From: Collinsella sp. BA40
Lineage (GTDB): Bacteria; Actinomycetota; Coriobacteriia; Coriobacteriales; Coriobacteriaceae
Direction of reading: 5' to 3'
Length of the DNA: 64,000 nt
Assembly (NCBI RefSeq): GCF_008014645.1
Contig: NZ_VOWY01000011.1
Coordinates: forward strand, 62,293 to 126,292
Position 1 is the stretch's first letter. Each line of letters starts with the position of its first letter. The notes below the pieces were generated by a model, which did not search any database, had not been told where the DNA came from, and saw nothing but the letters and a program-made list of their open reading frames with translations. A program made the translations under genes and the position numbers. Below, piece after piece: positions 33,913-42,798 of this stretch.

Positions 33913-34410
33913 ATGTTCAGTAGGCTTCTACAGTCGTTTGGTTTGGGTGTTCGCGAGCGCGTGCTGTGCGCTCCGCTTGCGGGCAACGTGAAACCGCTCT
34001 CCGAGGTCCAGGATCAAACGTTCGCGCTTGGTTTGCTGGGCGAGGGCGTTGCGATCGAGCCCACGGGAAACCGTGTGGTTGCGCCTGCCGACGCAAAGGT
34101 CGAAGCCATATTTCCAACCGGTCACGCTGCCGCCCTTCGTACTGACGACGGCTTCGATGTCCTCATTCACGTGGGTCTCGAGACGTACAATCTGGAAGGG
34201 CGCCACTTTTCCGTGAAAGCGGAGCCGGGAGATAGCGTTGCCAAGGGTGATGTGCTGATCGAGTTTGATCGCGAGGCCATCGCCGCCGAAGGATACGACA
34301 TCACGGTGTTGGTTCTCATCCGCAACGCTGCCGAGTTTGCAAGCCTCAAGGGCAGCGTGGGTACCCATGTTGCCGAGCTTGACAAGTTGATTGCCGTCAA
34401 AAGTCGGTAA
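33913..34410 (+). CDS. PTS EIIA, glucose type (stand-alone)
   Basis: A 165-aa EIIA phosphocarrier with GHAAALRTDDG and the phosphorylatable H86 in LIHVGLETYNLEGRHF. It is a paralogue of the EIIA at 26.5 kb. No EIIB or EIIC is next to it; instead nagB follows after 27 bases. It may serve an unlinked N-acetylglucosamine or glucosamine EIIBC. ATG has GAGGGA upstream. Substrate specificity is inferred from the nagB linkage only. Confidence 0.9.
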   Translation: MFSRLLQSFGLGVRERVLCAPLAGNVKPLSEVQDQTFALGLLGEGVAIEPTGNRVVAPADAKVEAIFPTGHAAALRTDDGFDVLIHVGLETYNLEGRHFSVKAEPGDSVAKGDVLIEFDREAIAAEGYDITVLVLIRNAAEFASLKGSVGTHVAELDKLIAVKSR

Positions 34411-34437
34411 TCCGCGATCCTAGGGAAAGGGGTCACT

Positions 34438-35169
34438 ATGATCAGGATCGTTCGTGCTCGTGACTACGAGGATATGAGCCGTAAGGCTGCCAATATCATT
34501 TCCGCTCAGGTGGTGCTGAAGCCCAATTGCGTCCTTGGCCTCGCTACGGGCTCTACTCCCATCGGTACCTATGAGCTTCTCGTCGAGGGCTACAAGAAGG
34601 GCGACCTCGACTTCTCCCAGGTTTCCAGCTACAACCTGGATGAGTATCGCGGTCTCACCCACGATGATCCCCAGAGCTATCATTATTTCATGAATGAGAA
34701 CCTCTTCAAGCATGTGAACATCGACGTTGCCAACACCCACGTGCCCGACGGTGCCAACCCGGATGCCGCCGCCGCATGCTCCGAGTACGATGAGATGGTC
34801 GCTTCCGCCGGCTATCCCGACCTCCAGCTGCTGGGCATCGGCAATAACGGCCACATCGGCTTCAATGAGCCGGCCGAGGCGTTCTCGAAGGGTACCCACT
34901 GCATCGATCTTACCGAGAGCACCATCGAGGCCAACAGCCGTCTGTTCGACAACATCGAGGACGTGCCGCGCCAGGCGTACACGATGGGTGTTCAGACCAT
35001 CATGAGCGCCCGTAGCATTCTGGTTGTCGCCAACGGCGAGAAGAAGGCCCAGGCCGTGTACGACATGTGCTTTGGTCCGATCTCCCCGGCTTGCCCCGCT
35101 TCCATTCTTCAGCTGCATGGCAACGTCACCCTGGTTGCCGACGAGGCCGCCCTCGCGCTCTGCAAGTAA
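34438..35169 (+). CDS. nagB: Glucosamine-6-phosphate deaminase
   Basis: Converts glucosamine-6-phosphate to fructose-6-phosphate and ammonia, joining amino sugars to glycolysis. The 243-aa protein has LGLATGSTPIGTY, SSYNLDEYRGL and the catalytic-loop GIGNNGHIGFNEP. Length is normal for the short bacterial form without the allosteric C-terminal extension. The ATG has AAAGGGG upstream. It pairs functionally with the surface GH20 enzyme that releases N-acetylhexosamine; nagA is not in the window. Confidence 0.96.
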   Translation: MIRIVRARDYEDMSRKAANIISAQVVLKPNCVLGLATGSTPIGTYELLVEGYKKGDLDFSQVSSYNLDEYRGLTHDDPQSYHYFMNENLFKHVNIDVANTHVPDGANPDAAAACSEYDEMVASAGYPDLQLLGIGNNGHIGFNEPAEAFSKGTHCIDLTESTIEANSRLFDNIEDVPRQAYTMGVQTIMSARSILVVANGEKKAQAVYDMCFGPISPACPASILQLHGNVTLVADEAALALCK

Positions 35170-35221
35170 GCGCGCGCTGCTGGCGGAAGGCTTAACTGCC
35201 ATAGGCATCGTTCCATGTTGT

Positions 35222-35266
35222 CGAAGCCGCTCGGTCATGTACGACCGGGCGGCTTCGCTGTGTTTT
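35222..35266 (+). terminator. Terminator of the EIIA-nagB operon
   Basis: CGAAGCCGC pairs with the G(C)GGCTTCG arm at 35249-35257 and CGGTC with GACCG inside. A TTTTG tail follows after a few bases. Confidence 0.8.
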
Positions 35267-35659
35267 GAGCTTCTTTGGACCGAGCGACGATGTATCCACA
35301 GCTGGTCCGGGAATTCGATTGTGACTAACAGCTGGCTAACAGTTTTCTAACAACCGGTGGATCTCCGCGCATCGCCCTCTCATTATCACAATTACCATGA
35401 AGATGGTAATAAATTATGCCAAGGGTCCCTATAGTTCTGCGAGGGGTTCTCGTTACACTCTCAACTGAATACCTGCTACCATAGGAAACGGGATAATGCA
35501 TGCAAATGTGCATAAACCTGTTCTGTATGGATCAACTGTGACCCTACAGACAGGTATTGGTTCTCTTACCGGCAAAGCGAATGAGAGAAGATCCCTGACC
35601 CTTGATCACCTCATTCGCTTTACCGTGTAAGCGTGCACGCGAGGTGATTGGGGGAAGGA
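35267..35659 (+). promoter_or_regulatory. Palindrome-rich leader upstream of the SARP-like regulator
   Basis: A gene-free, AT-richer region with four inverted repeats: ATTACCAT-GAAG-ATGGTAAT (35391-35410, perfect); ATGCA/TGCAT near 35496-35513; ACCTGTTCTGT/ACAGACAGGT near 35517-35555 (one bulge); and AAGCGAATGAG/CTCATTCGCTT (35575-35585 and 35610-35620, perfect 11-mer, extendable to 16 with one mismatch). The first could be an operator; the last two, close to the start, could be transcript hairpins. Confidence 0.6.
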
Positions 35660-38600
35660 ATGGACGAGATGACCAATGCACGTGCGATGGCGCGATCCGT
35701 GGGGAGCCAAGTAGGTGATTGCAGTCCGGTCGACCGTGGGGACCACTTGGTGGTTCGAGGTGAACAGGTTCGAGCGCTGCTTGCGGCGATGGATGGCGCG
35801 GGAATCGTATTTTTAAGCGCGCCGAAGGGATTTGGCAAGACATCCATGTTGATGCAGTGCGCCGGCACGCTGCGCGAGATGCCCTCGACGGGCGACGTGG
35901 TGCTTCGGGATGCATCGAGCTGCGACGCTCCGGGATTCGTCGGGCTGCTTGATGATCTTTCGAATTCGCTTTCGCCCCTTCCCACGCCGTATGTGCTGCT
36001 GGATGGTTTGCCGCTTTTAAATAAAGAACAAGTACAGGTAGTTGCGGCACGCCTGAGGGCCATGAGGGACGAGGGAATGAAAATCGCCATCGCGTGCACG
36101 CCGGCGAGTGCGAATCTGATTCGTGCGGTTTCGGACTCGACGAAGTACGGTGCTCCGTTTTTGCTGGTGCAGCCGCGTGAATACGCTGCATGGTCCAAGC
36201 TGTATGCCATCTCGCCCTCGGTGGATATCTATGCGCTGACACGCGGTATCCCGTGCTTGGTTGCCGAGGCGCATGGTGTGGGAGCGTCGGGGGAGCGCGG
36301 GCAGCTTGAACGGGCCGTGGCGACCTTGTACCAGGATGTTTTGCAGGATCTGGGGGAGCGTAAAGACCCTCTCGCGGTTTTGCTCGCATTCATGGTGATG
36401 ATGGGCAGCGGAACGATTGCCGACTTCGAGAGAAACGGCATGGGGGTTCATACGGAGCTGCTCGTGCGCCTGCAGCGCGAGTATCCGATCGTGATATACG
36501 ATGCGGAGCAGCGCGCGTTTCGCTGTTTGGGAAGCGATTCCGGTGTGCTTTCGCTGCTGCGTCGATCAATCGTGGAAACTCGTCGCCAATTCGCGATGAA
36601 GACGGTCAGAATGCTGATGCGTGCTCGGCGCGTGGATGCTGCCGTAGCCCTTCTGGAAGAGCTTTGCGATACCGCGGAATGCCTGCAAGCCATCTCGCAA
36701 TTCCCCGTTTTGTTTGCGCTGCATGGCCATGTTAAGTTCATTCGGTCGGTGCTTGCCCATATGGACGGAGAGCAATTGGCGACCATGGATGTTTCCGTTG
36801 CGTTGGCTGGATGGATGGCCGGGCTCTTTACCGGGGAGTATAAGCTCGCTCGTGCGATGGCTACCGAGTTGCGTCATCGCGCGCATGAGATTGCCTCGTG
36901 CGTAAGCTATGAGGACTGGGTGATCGCGGTCGCCGTATCGGGACTGTGGAGCGATTGCAGGGCTGTGAACTTGCCCGCCATTATGGATTCGTATAAGGAG
37001 ACGGGCTCGGTACGCGAAGCGGAGATCTTGAAGCGCCATGTGTCGAGGCTGGATGGCGTGCTGAGCGAATCGGCATCCAAGATGGCGATGCCGTATAGCG
37101 CGCCCGAGGAGGGCGAGGACGACGTTATCGTAACGAATATCCTCGAATACCTCGATGGTGTCTATATCGGGGCGCTTGTAGACGGTTGCGAATGGGACAC
37201 GTCGGTCGACGAAAGGCTGACGAACCTGGTAAGACTGCTGAATGCGCACGATATGGGTGCGATCGCCGCTCGCGCCCGCGTGGTCGCATCGGTGCATCGA
37301 CTCATGCATGCACGTCCGCTGATCGATGAACGAGCGTTTTCCGATGCGTCTCGCGTGGCGGTTCGCGAGTCGAATTTGGATGAGCAGCTTTTGATGTTGT
37401 TGCTCGAGGGCTGGCAATTCTTGATGTTGGGGCAGTTCCTGAATGCGCGCTTCCGTGCCCAGCAGGTGCAGAAGCTATCGGATGGTAGCAGGACGTTTCT
37501 GGTTGGTTGGGCGCAGATTCTCGAGCGCGTGGCAAAACTGCGTACGGACGCACGGCTGACGGTGCGCGAGGAGGCCGAGCAGTGCGATCTGTCAACGACC
37601 GCCCGTACGCCGGCGGAGGCATGGGTGACTGCGATGCAGCTTTCGGTGGCGCGCTTCGATGCCGATTTGTCGGCATGGTTCTCGGTGAACCGTGCGCAGC
37701 TGCTCGATCCGGCGTTTCGCATGCGCATACGCGTTGCCCTGTATGCGCTGGGAGGCCGCGCCGAATCCGTGCAGCGATTGATTCCACGCGATATGGCCAA
37801 TTCGTACATGCTCGAGGACGGGCTTACGAAGGGGTCGTCGGGGCATACGGACTCCGTCGCGCTGCGTGAATGCATGGAGGATGCGGACATGGTGAACGTG
37901 AGCCTGTTTGGAGGCTTCAGCGTATCCCAGGGTGGCCGTATCTTGACGAACGAGGTGTGGAAGCGTCGCAAGGCGGCGATCCTGACGGCGCGCTTGGCGC
38001 TGGGAATTCCTAGCTTCGTAAGCAAGACGGTGCTGACGAACGAGCTATGGCCGGAGATGGAGCCGAGAAAAGCGCGGCAGAACCTGTATGTGAATCTGAC
38101 GGCGGTGCGCCGGGCATTCGGCCAGCGCGACCAGGGGCCGCAGTATATCGTGACGCAGGCGGACGGCATAGCGTTGAATGGGGAGTATTCGGATACCGAT
38201 ATACGTGATTTCAATACGCTGGCGCGCGAGATATTGGTTCAGCGGGCGGGCGTCTCCATGCGTCAGGTGGTGGATGCCGCGCTAAAGCTGGAAGAGGTGT
38301 ATAAGGGACCGCTCTACGTGCCCGATTGCGGCGATACGCGCTTCTTCGTCCGTATGAGGAAGATGTATCAGGCTAAGTTCATCGACTGCATGATGCGGGG
38401 AGTCGATGCGGCGATCGAGGAGGGCGATCTCTTGTCGGCATCCTGGCTGTCGAATGCAGCGATACGGCAGGAGCCGACAAGAGAAGACGTGGTGCGCCGG
38501 GCGATGCGCGTGATGGATCTTGAAGGCCGACGTCGCGAGCTCGTGGAGCTGTATCAAAGCCATCTCCATTATGTGCGTACGGAGCTGCATGGTCAGCCCG

Positions 38601-38665
38601 AGCGCGAGACCCGCGAGCTCTATGAGCGCATCATCAAGGAAAACGAGGATAGGGTCTTGTTGTAA
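35660..38665 (+). CDS. MalT-like STAND ATPase fused to a C-terminal SARP/BTAD regulator domain
   Basis: A 1001-aa cytoplasmic transcription regulator. The N-terminal Walker A is SAPKGFGKTS (residues 53-62), the form seen in MalT and large LuxR-type (LAL) regulators. A long helical, repeat-like middle follows. From about residue 746 an OmpR-like winged helix begins (VSLFGGFSVSQGGRILTNEVWKRRKAAIL), with NELWPEMEPRKARQNLYVNLTAVRRAFG, then a BTAD helical domain to the end. In classic SARPs this DNA-binding unit is N-terminal, so the order is reversed. ATG at 35660 is chosen by the G-rich Shine-Dalgarno just upstream; ATG at 35669 is an alternative. The target genes and ligand are unknown. Confidence 0.85.
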   Translation: MDEMTNARAMARSVGSQVGDCSPVDRGDHLVVRGEQVRALLAAMDGAGIVFLSAPKGFGKTSMLMQCAGTLREMPSTGDVVLRDASSCDAPGFVGLLDDLSNSLSPLPTPYVLLDGLPLLNKEQVQVVAARLRAMRDEGMKIAIACTPASANLIRAVSDSTKYGAPFLLVQPREYAAWSKLYAISPSVDIYALTRGIPCLVAEAHGVGASGERGQLERAVATLYQDVLQDLGERKDPLAVLLAFMVMMGSGTIADFERNGMGVHTELLVRLQREYPIVIYDAEQRAFRCLGSDSGVLSLLRRSIVETRRQFAMKTVRMLMRARRVDAAVALLEELCDTAECLQAISQFPVLFALHGHVKFIRSVLAHMDGEQLATMDVSVALAGWMAGLFTGEYKLARAMATELRHRAHEIASCVSYEDWVIAVAVSGLWSDCRAVNLPAIMDSYKETGSVREAEILKRHVSRLDGVLSESASKMAMPYSAPEEGEDDVIVTNILEYLDGVYIGALVDGCEWDTSVDERLTNLVRLLNAHDMGAIAARARVVASVHRLMHARPLIDERAFSDASRVAVRESNLDEQLLMLLLEGWQFLMLGQFLNARFRAQQVQKLSDGSRTFLVGWAQILERVAKLRTDARLTVREEAEQCDLSTTARTPAEAWVTAMQLSVARFDADLSAWFSVNRAQLLDPAFRMRIRVALYALGGRAESVQRLIPRDMANSYMLEDGLTKGSSGHTDSVALRECMEDADMVNVSLFGGFSVSQGGRILTNEVWKRRKAAILTARLALGIPSFVSKTVLTNELWPEMEPRKARQNLYVNLTAVRRAFGQRDQGPQYIVTQADGIALNGEYSDTDIRDFNTLAREILVQRAGVSMRQVVDAALKLEEVYKGPLYVPDCGDTRFFVRMRKMYQAKFIDCMMRGVDAAIEEGDLLSASWLSNAAIRQEPTREDVVRRAMRVMDLEGRRRELVELYQSHLHYVRTELHGQPERETRELYERIIKENEDRVLL

Positions 38666-38667
38666 GG

Positions 38668-38967
38668 CTAGGAGAGCACGATCCTTTCGATATCGTCACG
38701 GCTGCTCTCGCGATACAGGGCGAAGCGATGGCCGATAACCTGCACGACTTCGGCGCCGGTGCTGTTGGCGAGCAGGTTGGCGGCCTCGCGCGTCTCGAGA
38801 GTGCTGCCATCCTGGACGGCGCATTTGATGAGCTCGCGTGCCTCGAGTGCGGCCTCGGTTTCCTTGACGAGGGAATCGGTGATGTCGGACTTGCCGATAT
38901 GGATGATGGGGTTGAGGTGGTGGGCCAGGCTACGGAGCTGGCGAATGTTCTTACCTGAGAGGGCCAT
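38668..38967 (-). CDS. yhbY: YhbY-like CRM-domain RNA-binding protein
   Basis: A 99-aa single CRM domain: LRSLAHHLNPIIHIGKSDITDSLV, the ELIKCAVQD strand, and GAEVVQVIGHRFALYRES at the end, carrying the family GxxG-like IIHIGK loop. YhbY associates with ribosome precursors. The ATG at 38967 has only a weak AAGCGAG upstream. Its stop lies two bases from the stop of the convergent SARP-like gene. Confidence 0.9.
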   Translation of the reverse strand: MALSGKNIRQLRSLAHHLNPIIHIGKSDITDSLVKETEAALEARELIKCAVQDGSTLETREAANLLANSTGAEVVQVIGHRFALYRESSRDDIERIVLS

Positions 38968-39163
38968 GGGTGATCGCTCGCTTTCTGGATGGCTTGAAAA
39001 TGACTGATGCATTACCGTAGCGCAGCTTTCGGCGGGAACAAGGGAATACGTGGTAGTTCGCAAAGAATGCGCAAGCGGAGAAGGGGAGGCAGGGGGCATG
39101 GTCCGGCGGTGCCGTGTCGTGGCGCGAATCGAAACCGGACGGTCGGGGTAGCTTGGGAAGGCA

Positions 39164-40036
39164 TTATGCGCCGGCAGGATTCCAGGAGATGAAGGCCCAG
39201 GTAACGGTGCGCTCGTGGTCGAGCCGCAGGGCGCCTTGAGGCTTGCCTTTGCCTCCGGGTTCACCTGCATGCGGATTATCGAGAAGATGGTCGGCGAGAT
39301 ATGAACGCAGTTCGGGAAGCTTGTGGGCATGTGCATCGTCGAGCATGCGGGAATAGTCGGCAACGGCCTCGTCGAGGGAGTCGAAGGTGTCAAGGCGGGG
39401 GGAGACGATATAGGAGACTTCGGGCAGACGACCGAGTTCTATAAGCATGTTGAAGGCATAGATGAAGTCGTTGCTAGGGGTGACATCGATGCCGATGCCC
39501 TCCATGACTCGAGCGTCATAGCGCGGGCTCGGTCCGACTACGAGCGTGGTGCAGCAGCGACGACGCGCTGTTTGGTCGAGCTTGAACAGGGCGGCCTGGA
39601 GGTCGGTGGTGGCGATGGATCTGCTGGCGATTGCTACGTCTACGGATTTACGGGCGATGCCGCAGGCTTCCCAGTCATCTTCCCACGCAAGGTGGCGGCA
39701 TGAGATCTGCTGGCCGAGGGAGGCTTCTTCGGCGCACTCGCGCAGCGTGTCGAGCATGGCGTGCGAGAAGTCGCATGCCAGGACCAAGGCTCCGTTATGG
39801 GCGAGCGGGATGGCGAGGGAGCCGGCGCCGCAGCCCATGTCCAATACGGTTTCGCCGGAGAGGACGCCTGCGTGCTCGAGGAAGGCGGTACTGTAGGGAT
39901 GGGTTGCGTGGGGTCGAAAATGACGGGCGCGCTGGTCCCAGATGGCGGGGTCGTCGGCGGCGCGACGGTGCTGCTGTCGAGCTTTCCAGGCTTCGCTCCA
40001 GTTGATAGAGGAGGGGTCTGCGATGTCGTCGTGCAT
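39164..40036 (-). CDS. Class I SAM-dependent methyltransferase
   Basis: A 290-aa protein with the Rossmann SAM-binding motif VLDMGCGAGSLAIPLA at about residues 64-79 and a second acidic strand VLACDFS. The N-terminus is helical and the C-terminus has no recognisable accessory domain. ATG at 40036 has AAAGGA nine bases upstream. It is followed by yhbY in the same direction with a 196-base gap. The methyl acceptor cannot be assigned; tRNA, small-molecule and corrinoid-related roles are all open. Confidence 0.85.
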   Translation of the reverse strand: MHDDIADPSSINWSEAWKARQQHRRAADDPAIWDQRARHFRPHATHPYSTAFLEHAGVLSGETVLDMGCGAGSLAIPLAHNGALVLACDFSHAMLDTLRECAEEASLGQQISCRHLAWEDDWEACGIARKSVDVAIASRSIATTDLQAALFKLDQTARRRCCTTLVVGPSPRYDARVMEGIGIDVTPSNDFIYAFNMLIELGRLPEVSYIVSPRLDTFDSLDEAVADYSRMLDDAHAHKLPELRSYLADHLLDNPHAGEPGGKGKPQGALRLDHERTVTWAFISWNPAGA

Positions 40037-40175
40037 ATCGCATGTCCTTTCGGGTCGATCGGTCGATGCGCGGATACGCTGCGTGCAGCCGGTGGGGAGC
40101 GTCCGCTTCGTCGGGCCGTCCTGTTCTTGAGCACCCGCATATGACACGGGCGTGAGGGGAGGCGCCCCGCATGGG

Positions 40176-40204
40176 AAAAGGGCCGCACCCGAAGGATGCG
40201 GCCC
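40176..40204 (-). terminator. Terminator of the UPF0210 gene
   Basis: GGGCCGCA and TGCGGCCC form a perfect 8-bp stem; on the minus strand TTTT follows. It lies 65 bases beyond the UPF0210 stop. Confidence 0.8.
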
Positions 40205-40268
40205 AGGTGTGCCTTGCGATTGCGCTCGCCGGAGGCCGCGTGGAGAGCGGCGTGGAGAGGGGTGGATG

Positions 40269-41633
40269 CTAGTTCTTGAGCGAGTTGAGGGGAGCCGGGA
40301 AGCGACCGCCGCGATGGGCGAGGACGGTGCCGGCATGGGGGTTGACGCGCATGATGGGGGCGCGACCGAAGAGCCCGCCGTAGTCCACGCATTCGCCTTC
40401 CTTCTTGCCGAAGGCGGGGATGATACGGACCGCGGTGGTTTTGTTGTTGATGACGCCGATCGCCATCTCGTCGGCGATGATGCCGGCGATGGCCTCCACG
40501 GGGGTGTCGCCAGGGATGGCGATCATGTCGAGGCCGACCGAGCAGACGCAGGTCATGGCCTCGAGCTTTTCGAGGGACAGGGCGCCGGATTCGGCGGCGG
40601 CGATCATACCGGCGTCTTCGGACACCGGGATGAAGGCGCCGGACAGACCGCCGACGGACGAGCTCGCCATGACGCCGCCCTTCTTGACGCAGTCGTTGAG
40701 GAGGGCGAGGGCCGCGGTGGTGCCGGGGCCGCCGCACTGGCCGACGCCGATGATCTCGAGGATGCGGGCAACCGAATCGCCGACGGCGGGGGTGGGGGCG
40801 AGAGAAAGGTCGACGATGCCCTTCTCCACGCCGAGGCGACGTGCGGCCTCGCGGCTCATGAGCTCACCGGCACGGGTGATCTTGAAGGCGGTCTCCTTGA
40901 TCTTCTCGGCGACCTCCATCATGTCCGCCGTATCGGGCAGCTCCTCGAGGGCGGCGGCCATGACGCCGGGCCCGGAGACGCCGACGTTGATGACGGCGTC
41001 GGCCTCGCCGCTGCCATGGACGGCGCCCGCCATGAAGGGGGAGTCCTCTACCATGTTGGCGAAGCAAACGAATTTCGACGCGCCCACGCACTCGCGGTCC
41101 TGGGTGATGCGGGCGGCTTCCTGGATGGTCCGGGCGCACATCAGCACGGCGTCCATGTTGATGCCGGCGCGCAGGCTGGCAACGTTGACCGAGGAGCATA
41201 CGCGGCTCGTCTCGCTGAGGGCCTGCGGGATGCAGTTGATGAGGCGACGGTCGGCATCGCCGATGCCCTTGTGGACGAGGGCGGAGTAGCCGCCGAGGTA
41301 GTCGATGCCCAGGGTCTCCGCGGCGCGGTCGAGCGCATGGGCGAGCGGGACCAGGTCGACGTCGCTGCATGCGGCGGCAACCTGGGCGATGGGTGTAACG
41401 GAGATGCGCTTGTTGACGATGGGGATGCCGTATTCGCGCTCAAGGTTCTCGGCGGTTTCGACGAGGTGCTCGGCCGTTCGGGTGATGTGGTCGTACACCT
41501 TGGTGCACATCCGCTCGAGGTTCTCGTCTGCGCAACCCATGAGCGAGATGCCCATGGTGATGGTGCGGATGTCGAGGTTTTGCTTGGAGACCATGCCACG
41601 GGTCTCGGCGATTTCGGCGGGCGTGATTGACAT
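40269..41633 (-). CDS. UPF0210 / DUF711 (PFL-fold) protein
   Basis: A 454-aa protein of the UPF0210 family, about the family length, related in fold to pyruvate formate-lyase but without the radical glycine site. Recognisable stretches include [57 protein letters not shown] and [15 protein letters not shown]. The biochemical role is not established. In many genomes it follows a small ACT-domain (UPF0237) protein; no such gene lies next to it here. CAGGAGAGG precedes the ATG at 41633. Confidence 0.93.
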   Translation of the reverse strand: MSITPAEIAETRGMVSKQNLDIRTITMGISLMGCADENLERMCTKVYDHITRTAEHLVETAENLEREYGIPIVNKRISVTPIAQVAAACSDVDLVPLAHALDRAAETLGIDYLGGYSALVHKGIGDADRRLINCIPQALSETSRVCSSVNVASLRAGINMDAVLMCARTIQEAARITQDRECVGASKFVCFANMVEDSPFMAGAVHGSGEADAVINVGVSGPGVMAAALEELPDTADMMEVAEKIKETAFKITRAGELMSREAARRLGVEKGIVDLSLAPTPAVGDSVARILEIIGVGQCGGPGTTAALALLNDCVKKGGVMASSSVGGLSGAFIPVSEDAGMIAAAESGALSLEKLEAMTCVCSVGLDMIAIPGDTPVEAIAGIIADEMAIGVINNKTTAVRIIPAFGKKEGECVDYGGLFGRAPIMRVNPHAGTVLAHRGGRFPAPLNSLKN

Positions 41634-41784
41634 GCGCCTCTCCTGTCGGATTCTCGGGTTGCGTGCATCCCTGGATTTGCGGTTCTCACCATTCTACCGT
41701 GCACCCGAGGGGGTCTCTGCCATACGATTGAATTTATGCAGAAGTTACCTGCTCAAGCAGGAAAGGGAAGAGGAGGGCTCGGAT

Positions 41785-42798
41785 ATGGAGGAGAACGTCG
41801 TGGCGGGCACGGGCAGCGCGTGCGGTGCGTGCGAGCGGATGACGGCTGCCCGGCGAGCGGCGATCGAGCTGGTGGGTCCAGGCGTCTCCGTGCTGGGGGA
41901 TTCGATCAGCACGCTGCGCGGTGCCGTGCCCGAGGGCTGGCGCGTGCATTATGAGGGGGAGGTTCATGTCCCAGGTGTCGAGAGCCGGGGCGACACATGG
42001 TGGGGCAAGGTGATCGAGCACGTGGGTGGGCGCCTCGTTGCGAATTCATCGTATTCTGGTTCGGTGGTCGAGGGCTTCGGCTTTCCCGCGGGCATAAGCG
42101 ATGCGCGCATCGGGGCCCTGGTGGGCGCTGCGGGCGAGAAGCCCGACCTCGTCTTGGTGTACATGGGAATCAACGATTACGGATGGGGTGGCGGCAGGAA
42201 CCAGGTGATGGGTGGAAGCCTGTCGGCGTCGGCGCGTCGGGAGGAACTCGAGGGACCCGCCATGGTGGAGCGCGTCGTGGGCCCTGTCTCGCTCGAGCGG
42301 TTTGAAGCGGCGTACATGCGCATGCTGGAAGGTGTGCGACGGATAGCGCCCGAAGCGCAGGTGTGGTGCTTGACGCTGTGCCCCGGCCATACCGAGGAGC
42401 GGCGGTTCGCGTGCTTCAAATATGCGATCAGGGGCGTTGCGCTTGCAGAATACAACGATGCCATCAGGCGCGCGGCGGCCGTCGCCGGTGCCCATGTGGC
42501 GGATATCGCTTCGTGCGGCGTGTGCTACGACGCCGTCGATGCATGCCATCCCACGGCTGCGGGTATGCAGCAGATAGCGGACATGGTGATCGCGCAGATG
42601 GAGGGCGTGCCGGCTCCGGCGTGGGCGGCGCGAGCCCCGCATGCGCTGCCCGTGTGCGCCCGGCCGTACTGCGCCGGATGCCCCCGCGACGACGCGGACG
42701 TCCGTCGGTGGAGCATCGCTTGCGCGGGGCCGCGGGCGGAGCGCAACGGTCGCTGCGGGGCATCGCCGGATGCGGGTGACGGCGTGCTCCGCAGCTAG
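41785..42798 (+). CDS. SGNH/GDSL-family hydrolase with Cys-rich C-terminal tail
   Basis: A 337-aa esterase-fold protein. Block I is LGDSIS (S40), block III YMGINDYGWG and block V DACH (D252, H255), so all catalytic blocks are present. There is no signal peptide. The last 60 residues are outside the SGNH fold and contain five cysteines, including a CARPYCAGC cluster that could bind a metal. ATG at 41785 has GGAGGG upstream; the frame is open much further upstream without homology. Its stop shares the CTAG palindrome with the stop of the convergent metH. Substrate unknown. Confidence 0.85.
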   Translation: MEENVVAGTGSACGACERMTAARRAAIELVGPGVSVLGDSISTLRGAVPEGWRVHYEGEVHVPGVESRGDTWWGKVIEHVGGRLVANSSYSGSVVEGFGFPAGISDARIGALVGAAGEKPDLVLVYMGINDYGWGGGRNQVMGGSLSASARREELEGPAMVERVVGPVSLERFEAAYMRMLEGVRRIAPEAQVWCLTLCPGHTEERRFACFKYAIRGVALAEYNDAIRRAAAVAGAHVADIASCGVCYDAVDACHPTAAGMQQIADMVIAQMEGVPAPAWAARAPHALPVCARPYCAGCPRDDADVRRWSIACAGPRAERNGRCGASPDAGDGVLRS

